Below are positions 50,335 to 59,021 of a stretch of 64,000 nt of DNA, in pieces. The notes beneath the pieces are model-generated. The model saw only the letters and a program-made list of their open reading frames with translations, was not told where the DNA came from and did not search any database. The stretch covers positions 62,001 through 126,000 of the forward strand of contig NZ_FOHW01000006.1 in assembly GCF_900111735.1 (NCBI RefSeq), written 5' to 3'. The translations under genes were made by a program, and so were the position numbers. Every line of letters starts with the position of its first letter. Within the stretch, counting starts at the first letter, position 1. This DNA comes from Pseudomonas graminis (lineage in GTDB: Bacteria; Pseudomonadota; Gammaproteobacteria; Pseudomonadales; Pseudomonadaceae).

Positions 50335-51246
50335 TTACTGCTTGCCCTGCTTGTCCATCAGTGCAGCCAGCATGTCCACTTCGTCCGACGTCAGATCAGT
50401 CAGCGGAGCGCGGACCGGACCTGCGTCGTAACCGGCAAGCTTGGCGCCGGCCTTGACGATGCTCACGGCATAGCCGTGTTTGCGGTTACGGATGTCGAGG
50501 TACGGCAGGAAGAAATCGTCGATCAGCTTGCCGACGGTCTCGTGATCGTCTTTGGCGATGGCGCGGTAGAAGTCCATCGCCATCTTCGGCAGGAAGTTGA
50601 ACACCGCCGAGGAGTAGACCGGCACGCCCAGCGCCTTGTAGGCGGCGGCGTAGACTTCTGCGGTGGGCAGACCACCCAGGTACGAGAAGCGGTCGCCGAG
50701 ACGACGGCGGATCGAAACCATCAGTTCGATATCACCCAGGCCGTCTTTGTAGCCGATCAGGTTAGGGCAACGCTCGGCCAGTTGCTCCAGCAGCGAAGGC
50801 GTAAGGCGGCAGACGTTACGGTTGTAGACGACGACGCCGATCTTGACCGATTTGCAGACCGCTTCAACGTGGAGGGCAACGCCGTCCTGGCTGGCTTCAG
50901 TCAGGTAATGAGGCAACAGCAGCAGGCCCTTGGCACCCAGACGCTCGGCTTCTTGAGCCATCTGAATGGCCTGGCGAGTCGGGCCACCGACGCCCGCCAG
51001 GATTGGCACGCTGGTTTCGCAGGTGTCGACGGCAGTCTTGATGATTTCGGAGTATTCGTCGCCGGTCAGGGAGAAGAACTCACCTGTGCCGCCCGCGGCG
51101 AAGAGAGCGGAGGCGCCGTAAGGAGCGAGCCATTCCAGACGCTTGATGTAGCCAGCGCGGTGGAAGTCGCCCTGGGCATTGAAATCGGTAACCGGAAAGG
51201 ACAGCAGACCGTGAGAGAGGATGGACTTCAGTTCTTGTGGATTCAT
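50335..51246 (-). CDS. kdgD: 5-dehydro-4-deoxyglucarate dehydratase
   Basis: Protein of 303 residues, DapA/NAL superfamily TIM barrel. The Schiff-base lysine is K167 ([10 protein letters not shown]), Tyr Y141 lies in VVVYNRN, and the substrate-carboxylate loop is AAGGTGEF. It converts 5-dehydro-4-deoxyglucarate, the GarD product, to 2,5-dioxopentanoate with loss of CO2 and water. The dehydrogenase that finishes the route to 2-oxoglutarate is not in the window. Start at ATG 51246 ([10 protein letters not shown]). Confidence 0.95.
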   Translation of the reverse strand: MNPQELKSILSHGLLSFPVTDFNAQGDFHRAGYIKRLEWLAPYGASALFAAGGTGEFFSLTGDEYSEIIKTAVDTCETSVPILAGVGGPTRQAIQMAQEAERLGAKGLLLLPHYLTEASQDGVALHVEAVCKSVKIGVVVYNRNVCRLTPSLLEQLAERCPNLIGYKDGLGDIELMVSIRRRLGDRFSYLGGLPTAEVYAAAYKALGVPVYSSAVFNFLPKMAMDFYRAIAKDDHETVGKLIDDFFLPYLDIRNRKHGYAVSIVKAGAKLAGYDAGPVRAPLTDLTSDEVDMLAALMDKQGKQ

Positions 51247-51464
51247 TATTCGAACACCCTGGGGAGCTATTTTTGTGGATGAAGCACCAGTCCTGTGCTG
51301 ATGTCGTAAGTCATCGTACAACTGGTAGGGAGATCACTCAATAGCGTTTTGAAATATTTATGACGGGCGAGGATGAGTGGTGCCTGGCTGATGTGGCCAT
51401 GGGCAGCGGCGCCTGATTATCAGATGCCGAAGTCGCTGCAGGGGTTGCGCTGAATGGCGCGATT

Positions 51465-51724
51465 TGCAGGAGTGAGCTTGCTCGCGAACGCATTTCTCCA
51501 GACACCGCTGCGCTGAATGACCCGCCGCATTCGCGGGCAAGCGCGCTCCTACATTTGATCAGCGTCGCCTGCGGATCCGCGACTCGTCGCAGGTTGTAGG
51601 AGTGAGCTTGCTCGCGATCTGGCGCGAAGCGGCAGCATTCTTGTGAATGCGGCATGTCGGAACGAACTGCAGCTTCAGCTTTACGACTGCTACGCAGCCG
51701 ATCGCGAGCGAGCCCACTCCTACG
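51465..51724. repeat. Two REPINs upstream of the hcp module
   Basis: Doublets at 51465-51553 and 51595-51724, using GGAGTGAGCTTGCTCGCG and GCGGGCAAGCGCGCTCCTAC arms. They fill most of the 675-bp gap between kdgD and hcp; 51725-51921 holds the hcp leader with no other recognisable element. Confidence 0.88.
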
Positions 51725-51921
51725 GCATATGGCCAAAATCAACCGCTTTCACCGCCCTCTCGGATTATTCCGTAGTCCAGTGATCCAGACGTTGTAGTCC
51801 TTCTCTGAAACTGCTCGCGCACCTGCCTGGAAAACCTTCTGCAGGGCGCAGCACGTCGCTAAAGTCGTTGCGGTTCAAATTCAAATTCTTAATCACCGCG
51901 AACCGCAAGGAACGAAACGAA

Positions 51922-52422
51922 ATGGCAATTGATGCATTTTTGAAAATGGCTGACATCCCGGGTGAGTCACTGGATGCCCAGTTCAAAGACTGGATTGAGA
52001 TGGAAGACTTTGATGTCGGCGCCAGCCAGTCAGCCTCCGCAACCACGACGAGCTCGGGCGGGGCCAGCAGTGGCCGCGCGAAAATGAGTGATTTGTACTT
52101 CCGAAAAGCTGTCGATAAAGCAACACCTAAGCTGCACGAAGCCTGCTGCAGTGGCAGGCACTTCAAAGAAGTGACCATCGCGTTAAATCGGGCGGGCAAC
52201 GACAAGATCAAGTACTTGGAAATAAAGCTTGAGGAAGTGATTGTTTCGTCAGTCTCGCTGAATGGCAACGGCAGCAAAGAAACCGGTTTCCCCACTGAAA
52301 CAGTCCGTTTGAATTACGCACGGATCAAGATGCCCTACATACAGCAGAAGCGCTCCGATGGATCAGGCGGCGGCCAGATAGTCGGGGGCTGGGATGGTGT
52401 TGCGAACAAGGTATACGCGTAA
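51922..52422 (+). CDS. hcp: Type VI secretion Hcp family protein (orphan)
   Basis: Protein of 166 residues starting MAIDAFLKMADIPGESLDAQFKDWIEMEDF, the standard Hcp N-terminus, with a Ser/Ala/Gly-rich loop (SASATTTSSGGASSG), then SDLYFRKAVDKATPKL and the VRLNYARIKMPYI strand. Hcp hexamers stack into the T6SS tube and carry small effectors in their lumen. No other T6SS structural gene is in the window, so this is an orphan hcp working with an apparatus elsewhere. It heads an effector-immunity cassette on the plus strand. Confidence 0.93.
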   Translation: MAIDAFLKMADIPGESLDAQFKDWIEMEDFDVGASQSASATTTSSGGASSGRAKMSDLYFRKAVDKATPKLHEACCSGRHFKEVTIALNRAGNDKIKYLEIKLEEVIVSSVSLNGNGSKETGFPTETVRLNYARIKMPYIQQKRSDGSGGGQIVGGWDGVANKVYA

Positions 52423-52448
52423 CGCCGACCCGTTGGAGGATAGCTGAC

Positions 52449-52979
52449 ATGGCTGGTAAAAATGAGCGGAACCCGAATATTGCTTACTGCACCTGTGTAC
52501 TCAACGGCGAGCCGTTGAGTGAGTTGACGTGTGAGGGAAGAAGTTACGAAGCGTTTTCCGGAGATGTTGCGACGTACGTTAATAATGCACGCTATCAGGA
52601 TGTAGTTAAGGAGGGGCCTTTGCCCCTCGGCAGGTATTACATATTAGACCGAGAATCTGGTGGCATGCTGGGCTGGATCAGACAACCAGTTAAAGACGTA
52701 TTTGCAGGAACTGACAGGAGCGAGTGGTTCAGCCTTTACCGAGACGACGGCGAAGTAGACGACCAGACGGCTATCAACAACATTCAGCGAAGCGCGTTCC
52801 GGATTCATCCGCTTGGACCACAGGGAATTAGCCAGGGCTGCGTGACCATGACATCGAAGTTGGCATTCGATGAGCTACGTCGATCCTTGAGAAATCTGCC
52901 AGGGGAAATCTTGCCTAGCACAGGAATCAAATACTTCGGAGTGTTGGATGTGCTGGAAAACTCTCAGGGGGCCAAATGA
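52449..52979 (+). CDS. DUF2778 L,D-transpeptidase-like T6SS effector (Tlde1-like)
   Basis: Protein of 176 residues without a signal peptide. The C-terminal part has the L,D-transpeptidase-like catalytic pattern H120 (FRIHPLG), S128 and C131 (ISQGCVT) within a DUF2778 layout (GPLPLGRYYILDRESGG, FSLYRDDG). DUF2778 proteins of the Tlde1 group are known T6SS toxins that cut or exchange peptidoglycan stem peptides in the periplasm of prey. It is 26 bp after hcp, with GGAGG upstream of the ATG, and overlaps the next gene by 4 bp. Codon use is AT-richer than that of the surrounding core genes. Toxin function is inferred. Confidence 0.85.
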   Translation: MAGKNERNPNIAYCTCVLNGEPLSELTCEGRSYEAFSGDVATYVNNARYQDVVKEGPLPLGRYYILDRESGGMLGWIRQPVKDVFAGTDRSEWFSLYRDDGEVDDQTAINNIQRSAFRIHPLGPQGISQGCVTMTSKLAFDELRRSLRNLPGEILPSTGIKYFGVLDVLENSQGAK

Positions 52980-53275
52980 TTAGAATGCTGGCGATATTCC
53001 TGCAAATCATCTTCACACTTACGCTTTCAATATTCCTCGAACGCTGGGTGATGATTGGCGGACCGATGAAATGGATACTTCACACTGAAACCGGGATGAA
53101 TGCTTATGTATGGCTACTAACGCTCTTCAATTTGGAGGGTCTGGAGGACGGCGAAGACATGCTCATTCTCTTGACGCTCAGCGTGACGCTTATCGCTTCA
53201 ACGCTGACATGCGTAGCGCTCACCAAGGCCCTGCGAAAATGGAGACGCGCACCGATCGATCCAAACGTCGAATAA
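52976..53275 (+). CDS. Small membrane protein, likely immunity to the DUF2778 effector
   Basis: Protein of 99 residues with two membrane helices (about residues 3-22 and 62-84) and a loop of about 35 residues between them, followed by a basic cytosolic tail (KALRKWRR). The ATG overlaps the effector stop (ATGA), the standard arrangement of toxin-immunity pairs. A loop exposed to the periplasm fits neutralising a periplasm-acting wall enzyme. I recognise no family; the role is inferred from position and topology. Confidence 0.7.
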   Translation: MIRMLAIFLQIIFTLTLSIFLERWVMIGGPMKWILHTETGMNAYVWLLTLFNLEGLEDGEDMLILLTLSVTLIASTLTCVALTKALRKWRRAPIDPNVE

Positions 53276-53340
53276 CCCAGCCATAACCTTGTTCGATCAA
53301 GGGCACCGCAGCAATGCGATCCCCTATCAATCAATCCACC

Positions 53341-54099
53341 TCAAGCCCGCTGCGATTCAGCCTCTTCATGGGCATGGCGCAGGCGTTCGCGGCTGTTGGT
53401 CAGGTGCAGGCGCATGGCGGCGCGGGCGGCATCGGAGTCCTGACGCGCGATGGCGTCGTAGATTTCCTCGTGCTCGCGGCTCAGGCGGCTCATGTAATGC
53501 TGGTTGTCGTCGTGGGCCAGGCGCGCTGAGTTCAGACGGGTGCGGGGAATGATGCTGGTGCCCAGGTGATTCATGATGTCGGTGAAGTAGCGGTTGCCGG
53601 TCGACAGGGCGATTGCCATGTGGAACTGGAAATCAGCACCAACGGCATCGCTGGCATGGGCCGCGCTTTCGTTGAGCGCATCGAGGGCGGCGCGCATGTC
53701 GGCCAGTTGTTCGGCGGATCGGCGCTGAGCGGCAAGGCCGGCCGACTCGACTTCCAGGCTGATGCGCAGCTCAAGAATCGCCAGAACATCACGCAGTGTC
53801 ACGATGGTCGCGGGATCGATACGGAAACCGCTCGGGCTTGGCGTGTCGAGGACGAAGGTACCGATGCCATGCCGGGTTTCCACCAGCCCGGACGCCTGCA
53901 GACGCGAGATGGCTTCGCGTACGACGGTACGGCTGACGCCCTGCTCTTCCATGATGGCAGATTCGGTGGGCAACTTATCGCCGCGCTTGAGTCCGCCACT
54001 ACGGATGCGCTCGGAGAGTTCGGTGACCAATTCCTGCGCAAGACTGCGGTGCTTTCGGCGGGCGCGAGGCGGAGCGCTCTGATTTTCCATATCCAACAT
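53341..54099 (-). CDS. FadR-type GntR regulator (FCD domain), probable galactarate/glucarate regulator
   Basis: Protein of 252 residues: N-terminal GntR winged helix (residues 18-85, AQELVTELSERIRSGGLKRGDKLPTESAIMEEQGVSRTVVREAI split over the recognition helix) and a C-terminal FCD ligand domain with metal-type His residues (FQFHMAIALSTGNRYF, MRLHLTNSRERL). Regulators of this type normally sit beside garD-gudP-kdgD, so a hexarate-responsive role is likely, though the hcp cassette now lies between. A perfect 16-bp palindrome lies about 40 bp upstream of its start. Confidence 0.85.
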   Translation of the reverse strand: MLDMENQSAPPRARRKHRSLAQELVTELSERIRSGGLKRGDKLPTESAIMEEQGVSRTVVREAISRLQASGLVETRHGIGTFVLDTPSPSGFRIDPATIVTLRDVLAILELRISLEVESAGLAAQRRSAEQLADMRAALDALNESAAHASDAVGADFQFHMAIALSTGNRYFTDIMNHLGTSIIPRTRLNSARLAHDDNQHYMSRLSREHEEIYDAIARQDSDAARAAMRLHLTNSRERLRHAHEEAESQRA

Positions 54100-54140
54100 G
54101 CATCTCTAAATACGCTGAACGCTGATGATAGCTCACCGGG

Positions 54141-54156
54141 TTGTGTGATCACACAA
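54141..54156. promoter_or_regulatory. Perfect palindrome upstream of the FadR-type regulator
   Basis: TTGTGTGATCACACAA is its own reverse complement and lies 42 bp upstream of the regulator start. Length and symmetry fit a GntR-family dimer site, so autoregulation is a reasonable inference. I did not find the same sequence upstream of gudP or kdgD. Confidence 0.6.
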
Positions 54157-54181
54157 CAACCCCGATGAGGCGCCGGGTTTT

Positions 54182-54207
54182 ACGGCACTTTACGCTTAAA
54201 GTGCCGT
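54182..54207 (-). terminator. Hairpin over the stop of the ABC transporter gene
   Basis: An 11-bp perfect stem (ACGGCACTTTA / TAAAGTGCCGT) with a 4-base loop. The TAA stop at 54196-54198 lies at its loop edge. On the minus strand it is not followed by a T-run, so it may be an mRNA 3'-end structure rather than a true intrinsic terminator. Confidence 0.4.
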
Positions 54208-55932
54208 TTCAGTCAGCGGCTGCTCATGCAGCTGACCGCCGTCGATGCGCACGTGCCGACGATGGAAGCGCTTGAGGCTGCTGCGATGGCCGATACTGAG
54301 CAAGGTCACACCCGGCAACTCGTCCAGCAACGCCTGATACAGCGCGGCTTCATCTTCTTCATCCATCGCTGAAGTCGCTTCATCCAGGTACAGCCAGTCC
54401 GGCGCGAACAGCAGGGCGCGGGAGAACGCGACGCGTTGTTGCTCACCCGGTGACAGCATGCGCTGCCAATGTTCGCTCTCGTCCAGTCGAGGGATCAAAT
54501 GACCGAGGCGGCAAGTTTCCAGCACTTGCGCAAAGCGTTCGGCAGGATAGACCTCGGGCGCCTGTGGATAACTTAACGCCTCCCGCAACGTGCCAATGGG
54601 CAGATACGGTCTTTGCGGCAGGAAGAACGCACGCCTGGACGGTAATTTCACCGCACCGTGGCCGTCTTTCCACAACCCGCCCATCGCCCGCAGCAGCGTA
54701 CTTTTGCCACTGCCGGAGCGGCCGCTGAGCATGACCTTCTCGCCGGCTGCAATGCTGATGTTGGCGTTGTTCAGGAGCTGGCGACCGCCGGCGAGGGACA
54801 GCGCCAGGCCTTGGAGCTGCAAGGCGTCGCTGTCATGACTGACCTTGATGGCCGGTACGCGCGCTTCGTTTTCGTCCATGGCCTGACGGAAGCTGAGCAA
54901 ACGATCACAGGTGGCGCGCCACGACGCCAGCTGGGTGTACGCGTCGATGAACCAGCTGAAATTCTCCTGCACGTTGCCGAACGCCGAGTTGATCTGCATC
55001 AGCTCGCCCAGTTCGATCTTGCCGGCAAAATAACGCGGCGCGGCCACGACAAAGGCGAATACGATGGCAATCTGCGAGTAACCGGCGGTGAAGAACGTCA
55101 GGCGCTTCTGCACCTTCATGATCGTCCAGAAGTTGCTCCAGACCATGCCGAAGCGCGCGCTCAGGCGCTGATTTTCGTTGGCCTCGCCGTCGGACAGGGC
55201 GATGCTTTCGGCGTTTTCGCGAACGCGCACCAGCGAGAAACGCATGTCGGCTTCGTAACGCTGTTGCTGGTTGCTCAGGACGATCAGGCGTTTGCCGATC
55301 AGGTGGGTCAGCAAGCTGCCGACCGCTGCATAAATAAGCGCGGCCCAGAACATGTAGCCAGGAATGGTGATGCCAAACAGCTCGATGCTGCCGGACACGC
55401 CCCACAGAATCACCGAGAACGACACCAGACTGACGACCGTACGCAGCAGGCCCAGGCTCAGGCTGAGGGTGTCGGACGTGAAGTTGTTGAGGTCTTCGGA
55501 CAGACGCTGGTCAGGGTTATCGGTGTAACCGCCCTGCTCCAAGCGGTAGTAGTTCTTGTGCGCGAGCCATTTGGCGAAATGCTGCTCGGTCAACCAGCGA
55601 CGCCAGCGGATGGTCAGCATCTGGGTCAGATAGAGGCGATACACCGCGCCGAGAATGGCGATGGCGGCAATGCCGCAGAAGTACAGGATCAGGTGCGTGA
55701 AGGCCCCAAGATCCTTGTTCTGCAGCGCGTTGTAGAAGTCGCGGTACCAGCTGTTGACGAGTACCGAGATGAACACGCTGAACAGCGAGAGCACGATCAC
55801 TGCGATCAGCAGCACCCAGGCCATGCCTTTTTCTTCGCTGCGCCAGTAAGGCGTCACCAACTTCCAGACCCGGGAAAAGAAATTCCCGTTTACAGCGTCA
55901 TTGACCCTGGATTCGTCTACATCAAAATTCAT
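54196..55932 (-). CDS. ABC transporter with fused permease and ATPase (YddA/SbmA-BacA-like)
   Basis: Protein of 578 residues. Six membrane helices fill the N-terminal half (SbmA_BacA-type fold: VNSWYRDFYNALQNKDLGAF, RWRRWLTEQHFAKWLAHKNYYRLE, DNPDQRLSEDLNNF). The C-terminal ATPase has Walker A LSGRSGSGKSTLL, signature LSPGEQQRVAFSRAL and Walker B WLYLDEATSAMDEED. This ABCD-like group takes up or exports peptides, cobalamin or long-chain compounds; the substrate is unknown. Single gene. Confidence 0.9.
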   Translation of the reverse strand: MNFDVDESRVNDAVNGNFFSRVWKLVTPYWRSEEKGMAWVLLIAVIVLSLFSVFISVLVNSWYRDFYNALQNKDLGAFTHLILYFCGIAAIAILGAVYRLYLTQMLTIRWRRWLTEQHFAKWLAHKNYYRLEQGGYTDNPDQRLSEDLNNFTSDTLSLSLGLLRTVVSLVSFSVILWGVSGSIELFGITIPGYMFWAALIYAAVGSLLTHLIGKRLIVLSNQQQRYEADMRFSLVRVRENAESIALSDGEANENQRLSARFGMVWSNFWTIMKVQKRLTFFTAGYSQIAIVFAFVVAAPRYFAGKIELGELMQINSAFGNVQENFSWFIDAYTQLASWRATCDRLLSFRQAMDENEARVPAIKVSHDSDALQLQGLALSLAGGRQLLNNANISIAAGEKVMLSGRSGSGKSTLLRAMGGLWKDGHGAVKLPSRRAFFLPQRPYLPIGTLREALSYPQAPEVYPAERFAQVLETCRLGHLIPRLDESEHWQRMLSPGEQQRVAFSRALLFAPDWLYLDEATSAMDEEDEAALYQALLDELPGVTLLSIGHRSSLKRFHRRHVRIDGGQLHEQPLTETAL

Positions 55933-56033
55933 GGCAAAAAGCTCGGCAGCGGGCAGTTATAGGCGTTTGGCGCCAATGTGCCAGACGCCACAGACGATCT
56001 TCCATGAATAAATCTTTAAGAAGCAGTCCCTGC

Positions 56034-56594
56034 TTAACGACGGACCGGGCGCTTCTGCAACTTGCGCTGCAACGTGCGCCGATGCATGCCCAAGGCACGC
56101 GCCGTGGCGGAGATATTGCCCTCGTGCTCGGTCAGCACGCGCTGAATGTGCTCCCACTGCAAGCGGTCCACCGACATCGGGTTTTCCGGCACCAGTGTGT
56201 CCAGGTCGGCATGCTCGGAGAGCAGCGCTGCCAGCACGTCATCGGCATCGGCGGGTTTGCACAGGTAGTTGCAGGCGCCACGCTTGATCGCTTCGACCGC
56301 CGTGGCGATGCTCGAATAACCGGTCAGGATCAGCACGCGCATTTCCGGGTCCAGTTCCAGCAACTTGGGCAACAGCACCAGCCCTGAGTCGCCTTCCATT
56401 TTCAGATCGACGGCGGCGTAGTCCGGAATGTCCTGCTGCGCGAGGGCCAGGCCCTCGTCGGCGGAACCGGCGGTGCTCACGCGAAAGCCACGGCGCGCCA
56501 TGGCCCGTGCCATCACGCGGGTAAAAGTGGCATCGTCGTCCACCAGCAGCAGGTGCGGCAATTCTTCGCCTTCAACCTGGATTTCGTCAGTCAT
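56034..56594 (-). CDS. roxR: Response regulator RoxR (RegA/PrrA type)
   Basis: Protein of 186 residues: receiver domain with D63 (AAVDLKMEGDSG), the acidic triplet DDD near 19-21, and a C-terminal Fis-type helix-turn-helix (NISATARALGMHRRTLQRKLQKRP). It controls terminal oxidases, cyanide resistance and redox genes in Pseudomonas. It overlaps roxS by 4 bp and is the downstream gene. Confidence 0.95.
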   Translation of the reverse strand: MTDEIQVEGEELPHLLLVDDDATFTRVMARAMARRGFRVSTAGSADEGLALAQQDIPDYAAVDLKMEGDSGLVLLPKLLELDPEMRVLILTGYSSIATAVEAIKRGACNYLCKPADADDVLAALLSEHADLDTLVPENPMSVDRLQWEHIQRVLTEHEGNISATARALGMHRRTLQRKLQKRPVRR

Positions 56595-57847
56595 GCTTCA
56601 TCTCCTCGTGCGTCACGGGGCAGGCGCAGCTCGGTAAGCGTGCCGCCTTCCTCGTGAGGATAGAGTTTCACCGAGCCGCCCGCGCGGGTCACGCTGGCCT
56701 TACTCAAGAACAGGCCAAGGCCGAAGCCTTTGCCCTTGGTGGTAAAAAAGGGTTTGCCGATCTGCTCGGCAATGGCCAACGGGACGCCGGCGCCATGATC
56801 GCGGATGCTGAGGCGAATCTCGGTGGCGGTCCAGTCCAGATTCACCTCGAGCCCTTCGGCGCAGGCATCGGCGGCGTTATTGAGCAGGTTCAGCAGTGCC
56901 TGGGTCAGGTCCGGCGGCGGCGCCAGCATCGGCACGTCGCCCTGCCCCAGTCGTTGAAAGCGGTAAGTGGCTTCCGGGCGCATCAGGTGCCAGCGATTGA
57001 GCGCCTGATCGAGCCAGTGTGTGACGGTCTGTTCCTGGACCGAAAGCCGACGATTCGCTTCGGCGGCACGCACCAGTTGCTGCAGCGTTTCCTTGCACAG
57101 CTTGACCTGATCCTGCAGCACCGAGAGATCTTCCTGCAACGCAGGGTCCTTGTGGTCCTGCTGCATTTCCTTGAGCAGCACGCTCATGGTCGCCAGCGGC
57201 GTGCCAAGTTCATGGGCGGCGCCGGCGGCTTCGGTCGCCACCGCCAGCAATTGCTGATCGCGGGCGCCTTCTTCGCGGCGCAAGGCACGCATGTGTTCCT
57301 GACGGCGCAGCTCTTCGGCCATGCGCGCAGCAAAAAAAGTGATGACCCCGGCCGCCAGCGCGAAGCTAAGCCACATGCCGTAGATCTGCATGTTCTCGCG
57401 GGCCACGAAGGCATTCAGCGGAAAGAACTTGGCCAGCATCAGGGTATACAAGGCCAGCGCGATGCCCGACAGGATCAGCGAGTAACGCCAAGGCAGCGTC
57501 ACGGCGGCGATGGTCAGCGGCACCAGGTAATAGGAAACGAACGGGTTGGTCGAGCCGCCGGAGAAGTACAGCAGCGCGCTGTGGATAAACAGGTCGAACG
57601 CCAGTTGCACCGCGTATTCGAGCTCGGTCACCGGCCACGAGGTGCGCAATCGAATGGCCGTCAGCAGGCAGACGATCGCCGAGAAACCCAATGTGATGTC
57701 GAGCTGCAGCCAGGGCAGCGGCAGCAGATCGAACAGATAGGCGAAGCCTACCGAGCCGGCCTGGGCACCCAGCACCAGAATGCGGATGAACGTCAGGCGC
57801 CAGAGGTTCTGACGGGTAGCGGAAAGCAGTTGCAAGGGGGCGAGCAT
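56591..57847 (-). CDS. roxS: Redox sensor histidine kinase RoxS (RegB/PrrB type)
   Basis: Protein of 418 residues with six membrane helices. The ubiquinone-linked RegB heptad GGSTNPF (residues 97-103) is intact. H-box AAHELGTPLATMSV has phospho-accepting H212, and the ATPase domain carries NLLNNAADAC and KGKGFGLGLFLSK. It senses the quinone/respiratory state and phosphorylates RoxR. Start at ATG 57847 with GGAGA upstream; the frame opens earlier but without support. Confidence 0.95.
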   Translation of the reverse strand: MLAPLQLLSATRQNLWRLTFIRILVLGAQAGSVGFAYLFDLLPLPWLQLDITLGFSAIVCLLTAIRLRTSWPVTELEYAVQLAFDLFIHSALLYFSGGSTNPFVSYYLVPLTIAAVTLPWRYSLILSGIALALYTLMLAKFFPLNAFVARENMQIYGMWLSFALAAGVITFFAARMAEELRRQEHMRALRREEGARDQQLLAVATEAAGAAHELGTPLATMSVLLKEMQQDHKDPALQEDLSVLQDQVKLCKETLQQLVRAAEANRRLSVQEQTVTHWLDQALNRWHLMRPEATYRFQRLGQGDVPMLAPPPDLTQALLNLLNNAADACAEGLEVNLDWTATEIRLSIRDHGAGVPLAIAEQIGKPFFTTKGKGFGLGLFLSKASVTRAGGSVKLYPHEEGGTLTELRLPRDARGDEA

Positions 57848-58054
57848 GAGCTCTCCTGATGAGCGCTCCAGGCGAATCGGAGCGAGTATAACCAATGGGA
57901 CAACAGTTGCCGTCAAAGTGCGTCAAAGCGCCACATCCATTTGAGGTCCGCAGGCGTATTCAGGAACAAGCCTCCGGGTTCACAGTCTCATGGGCATCCG
58001 TCGGCCAAGGGATTGCAACACGCCCCGCGACGGTTCGCCAAACAAGGAGTTTTT

Positions 58055-58771
58055 ATGTTCAGCCTTCGCCCTACTGCCACATTGTTCACCCTCGGCGCAC
58101 TCGCGCTGGCCAGCACCCCCGCCCTCGCCGACGACGTTCACTACAACCAGGTTTCGGTCCGCGCCGAGGTCAGCCAGGAGGTGCAGCGCGACCTGATGAC
58201 CGTCACCCTCTACACCGAAGCGCAGAACACCGACCCTGCCAAACTGGCGGCCGGCGTTACTGAAACCCTGAACAAGGCCCTGGGCGAAGCGCGTCAGGTC
58301 AAGGACATCAACATTCGTCAGGGCAGCCGCAACAGCTACCCGATCTACGACGATAAGGGCCAGAAGATCACCGGCTGGCGTGAGCATGCCGAAATCCGCC
58401 TGGAAAGCGCTGACTTCGCCGCACTGTCGAAGTTGACCGGCGACCTGCTGGGTGGCGACATGAAGATGGGCGGCATGGACTTCTCCATTTCCAACCCTGC
58501 GCGCAAGACCAGCGAGGACACGCTGCTCAAGGATGCCGTCACCGCGTTCCGCGCCCGCGCGAAACTGGTCACCGACGCCCTGGGCGGCACTGGCTACAAA
58601 TTGGTCAACCTGAACCTCAACACCTCAGGTTTCCCGCAGCCTTACCTGCGAGCGCCGGTCATGATGATGAAGGCCGAGCGTGCCGACGCCGCGCCGACTC
58701 CGGATGTCGAAGCTGGCACCAGTCAGGTCAGCGTGGCAGCCGACGGTGTCATCGAAGTCGCTATCCCTTGA
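58055..58771 (+). CDS. SIMPL domain-containing periplasmic protein (DUF541)
   Basis: Protein of 238 residues with a signal peptide (MFSLRPTATLFTLGALALASTPALA). The SIMPL domain shows VSVRAEVSQEVQRDLMTVTLYTEAQ, RQGSRNSYPIYDDKGQKITGWR and a Lys/Ala-rich central helix. Bacterial members form periplasmic or envelope assemblies and have been linked to stress protection; the role here is unknown. Start at ATG 58055 with AAGGAG upstream. The position beside roxSR is conserved in Pseudomonas. Confidence 0.88.
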   Translation: MFSLRPTATLFTLGALALASTPALADDVHYNQVSVRAEVSQEVQRDLMTVTLYTEAQNTDPAKLAAGVTETLNKALGEARQVKDINIRQGSRNSYPIYDDKGQKITGWREHAEIRLESADFAALSKLTGDLLGGDMKMGGMDFSISNPARKTSEDTLLKDAVTAFRARAKLVTDALGGTGYKLVNLNLNTSGFPQPYLRAPVMMMKAERADAAPTPDVEAGTSQVSVAADGVIEVAIP

Positions 58772-58779
58772 TGTACACG

Positions 58780-58800
58780 GCGGCAGCCGATGGCTGCCGC
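58780..58800 (+). terminator. Hairpin terminator of the SIMPL gene
   Basis: Perfect 9-bp stem GCGGCAGCC / GGCTGCCGC with a GAT loop, 8 bp past the stop. It is followed by a long pyrimidine run (mostly C with T), so it is weaker than a pure T-tract terminator. Confidence 0.5.
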
Positions 58801-58979
58801 TCTCTCCCTCCCCCTCCCCCCGCTTTTTCCGGCGATCCCGTCGCCCCTTCCCCATCAGCGCGGCACCCTTCTCCTACGGCTCAGGGCGATTCGCCCGATT
58901 TTCACGCTGGCCGGAATAAATAGAATTGTCCTCGGAAACACACACTTAACGCGCACTCAAGGCCGCCTGTAATTTAAGT

Positions 58980-58991
58980 GCACGGCCGTGC
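58980..58991. promoter_or_regulatory. 12-bp palindrome ahead of the HET-C gene
   Basis: GCACGGCCGTGC is its own reverse complement and ends 30 bp before the ATG of the HET-C protein. It could be an operator or a leader hairpin; the evidence is only its symmetry and position. Confidence 0.3.
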
Positions 58992-59021
58992 GCAGCTAAT
59001 GATTCAAGGAAGAATCCAATC

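Noticed and set aside
51765..52295. A 176-codon open frame on the minus strand over hcp
   Set aside because: The plus strand encodes a standard Hcp with a Shine-Dalgarno; the minus frame has no recognisable pattern.
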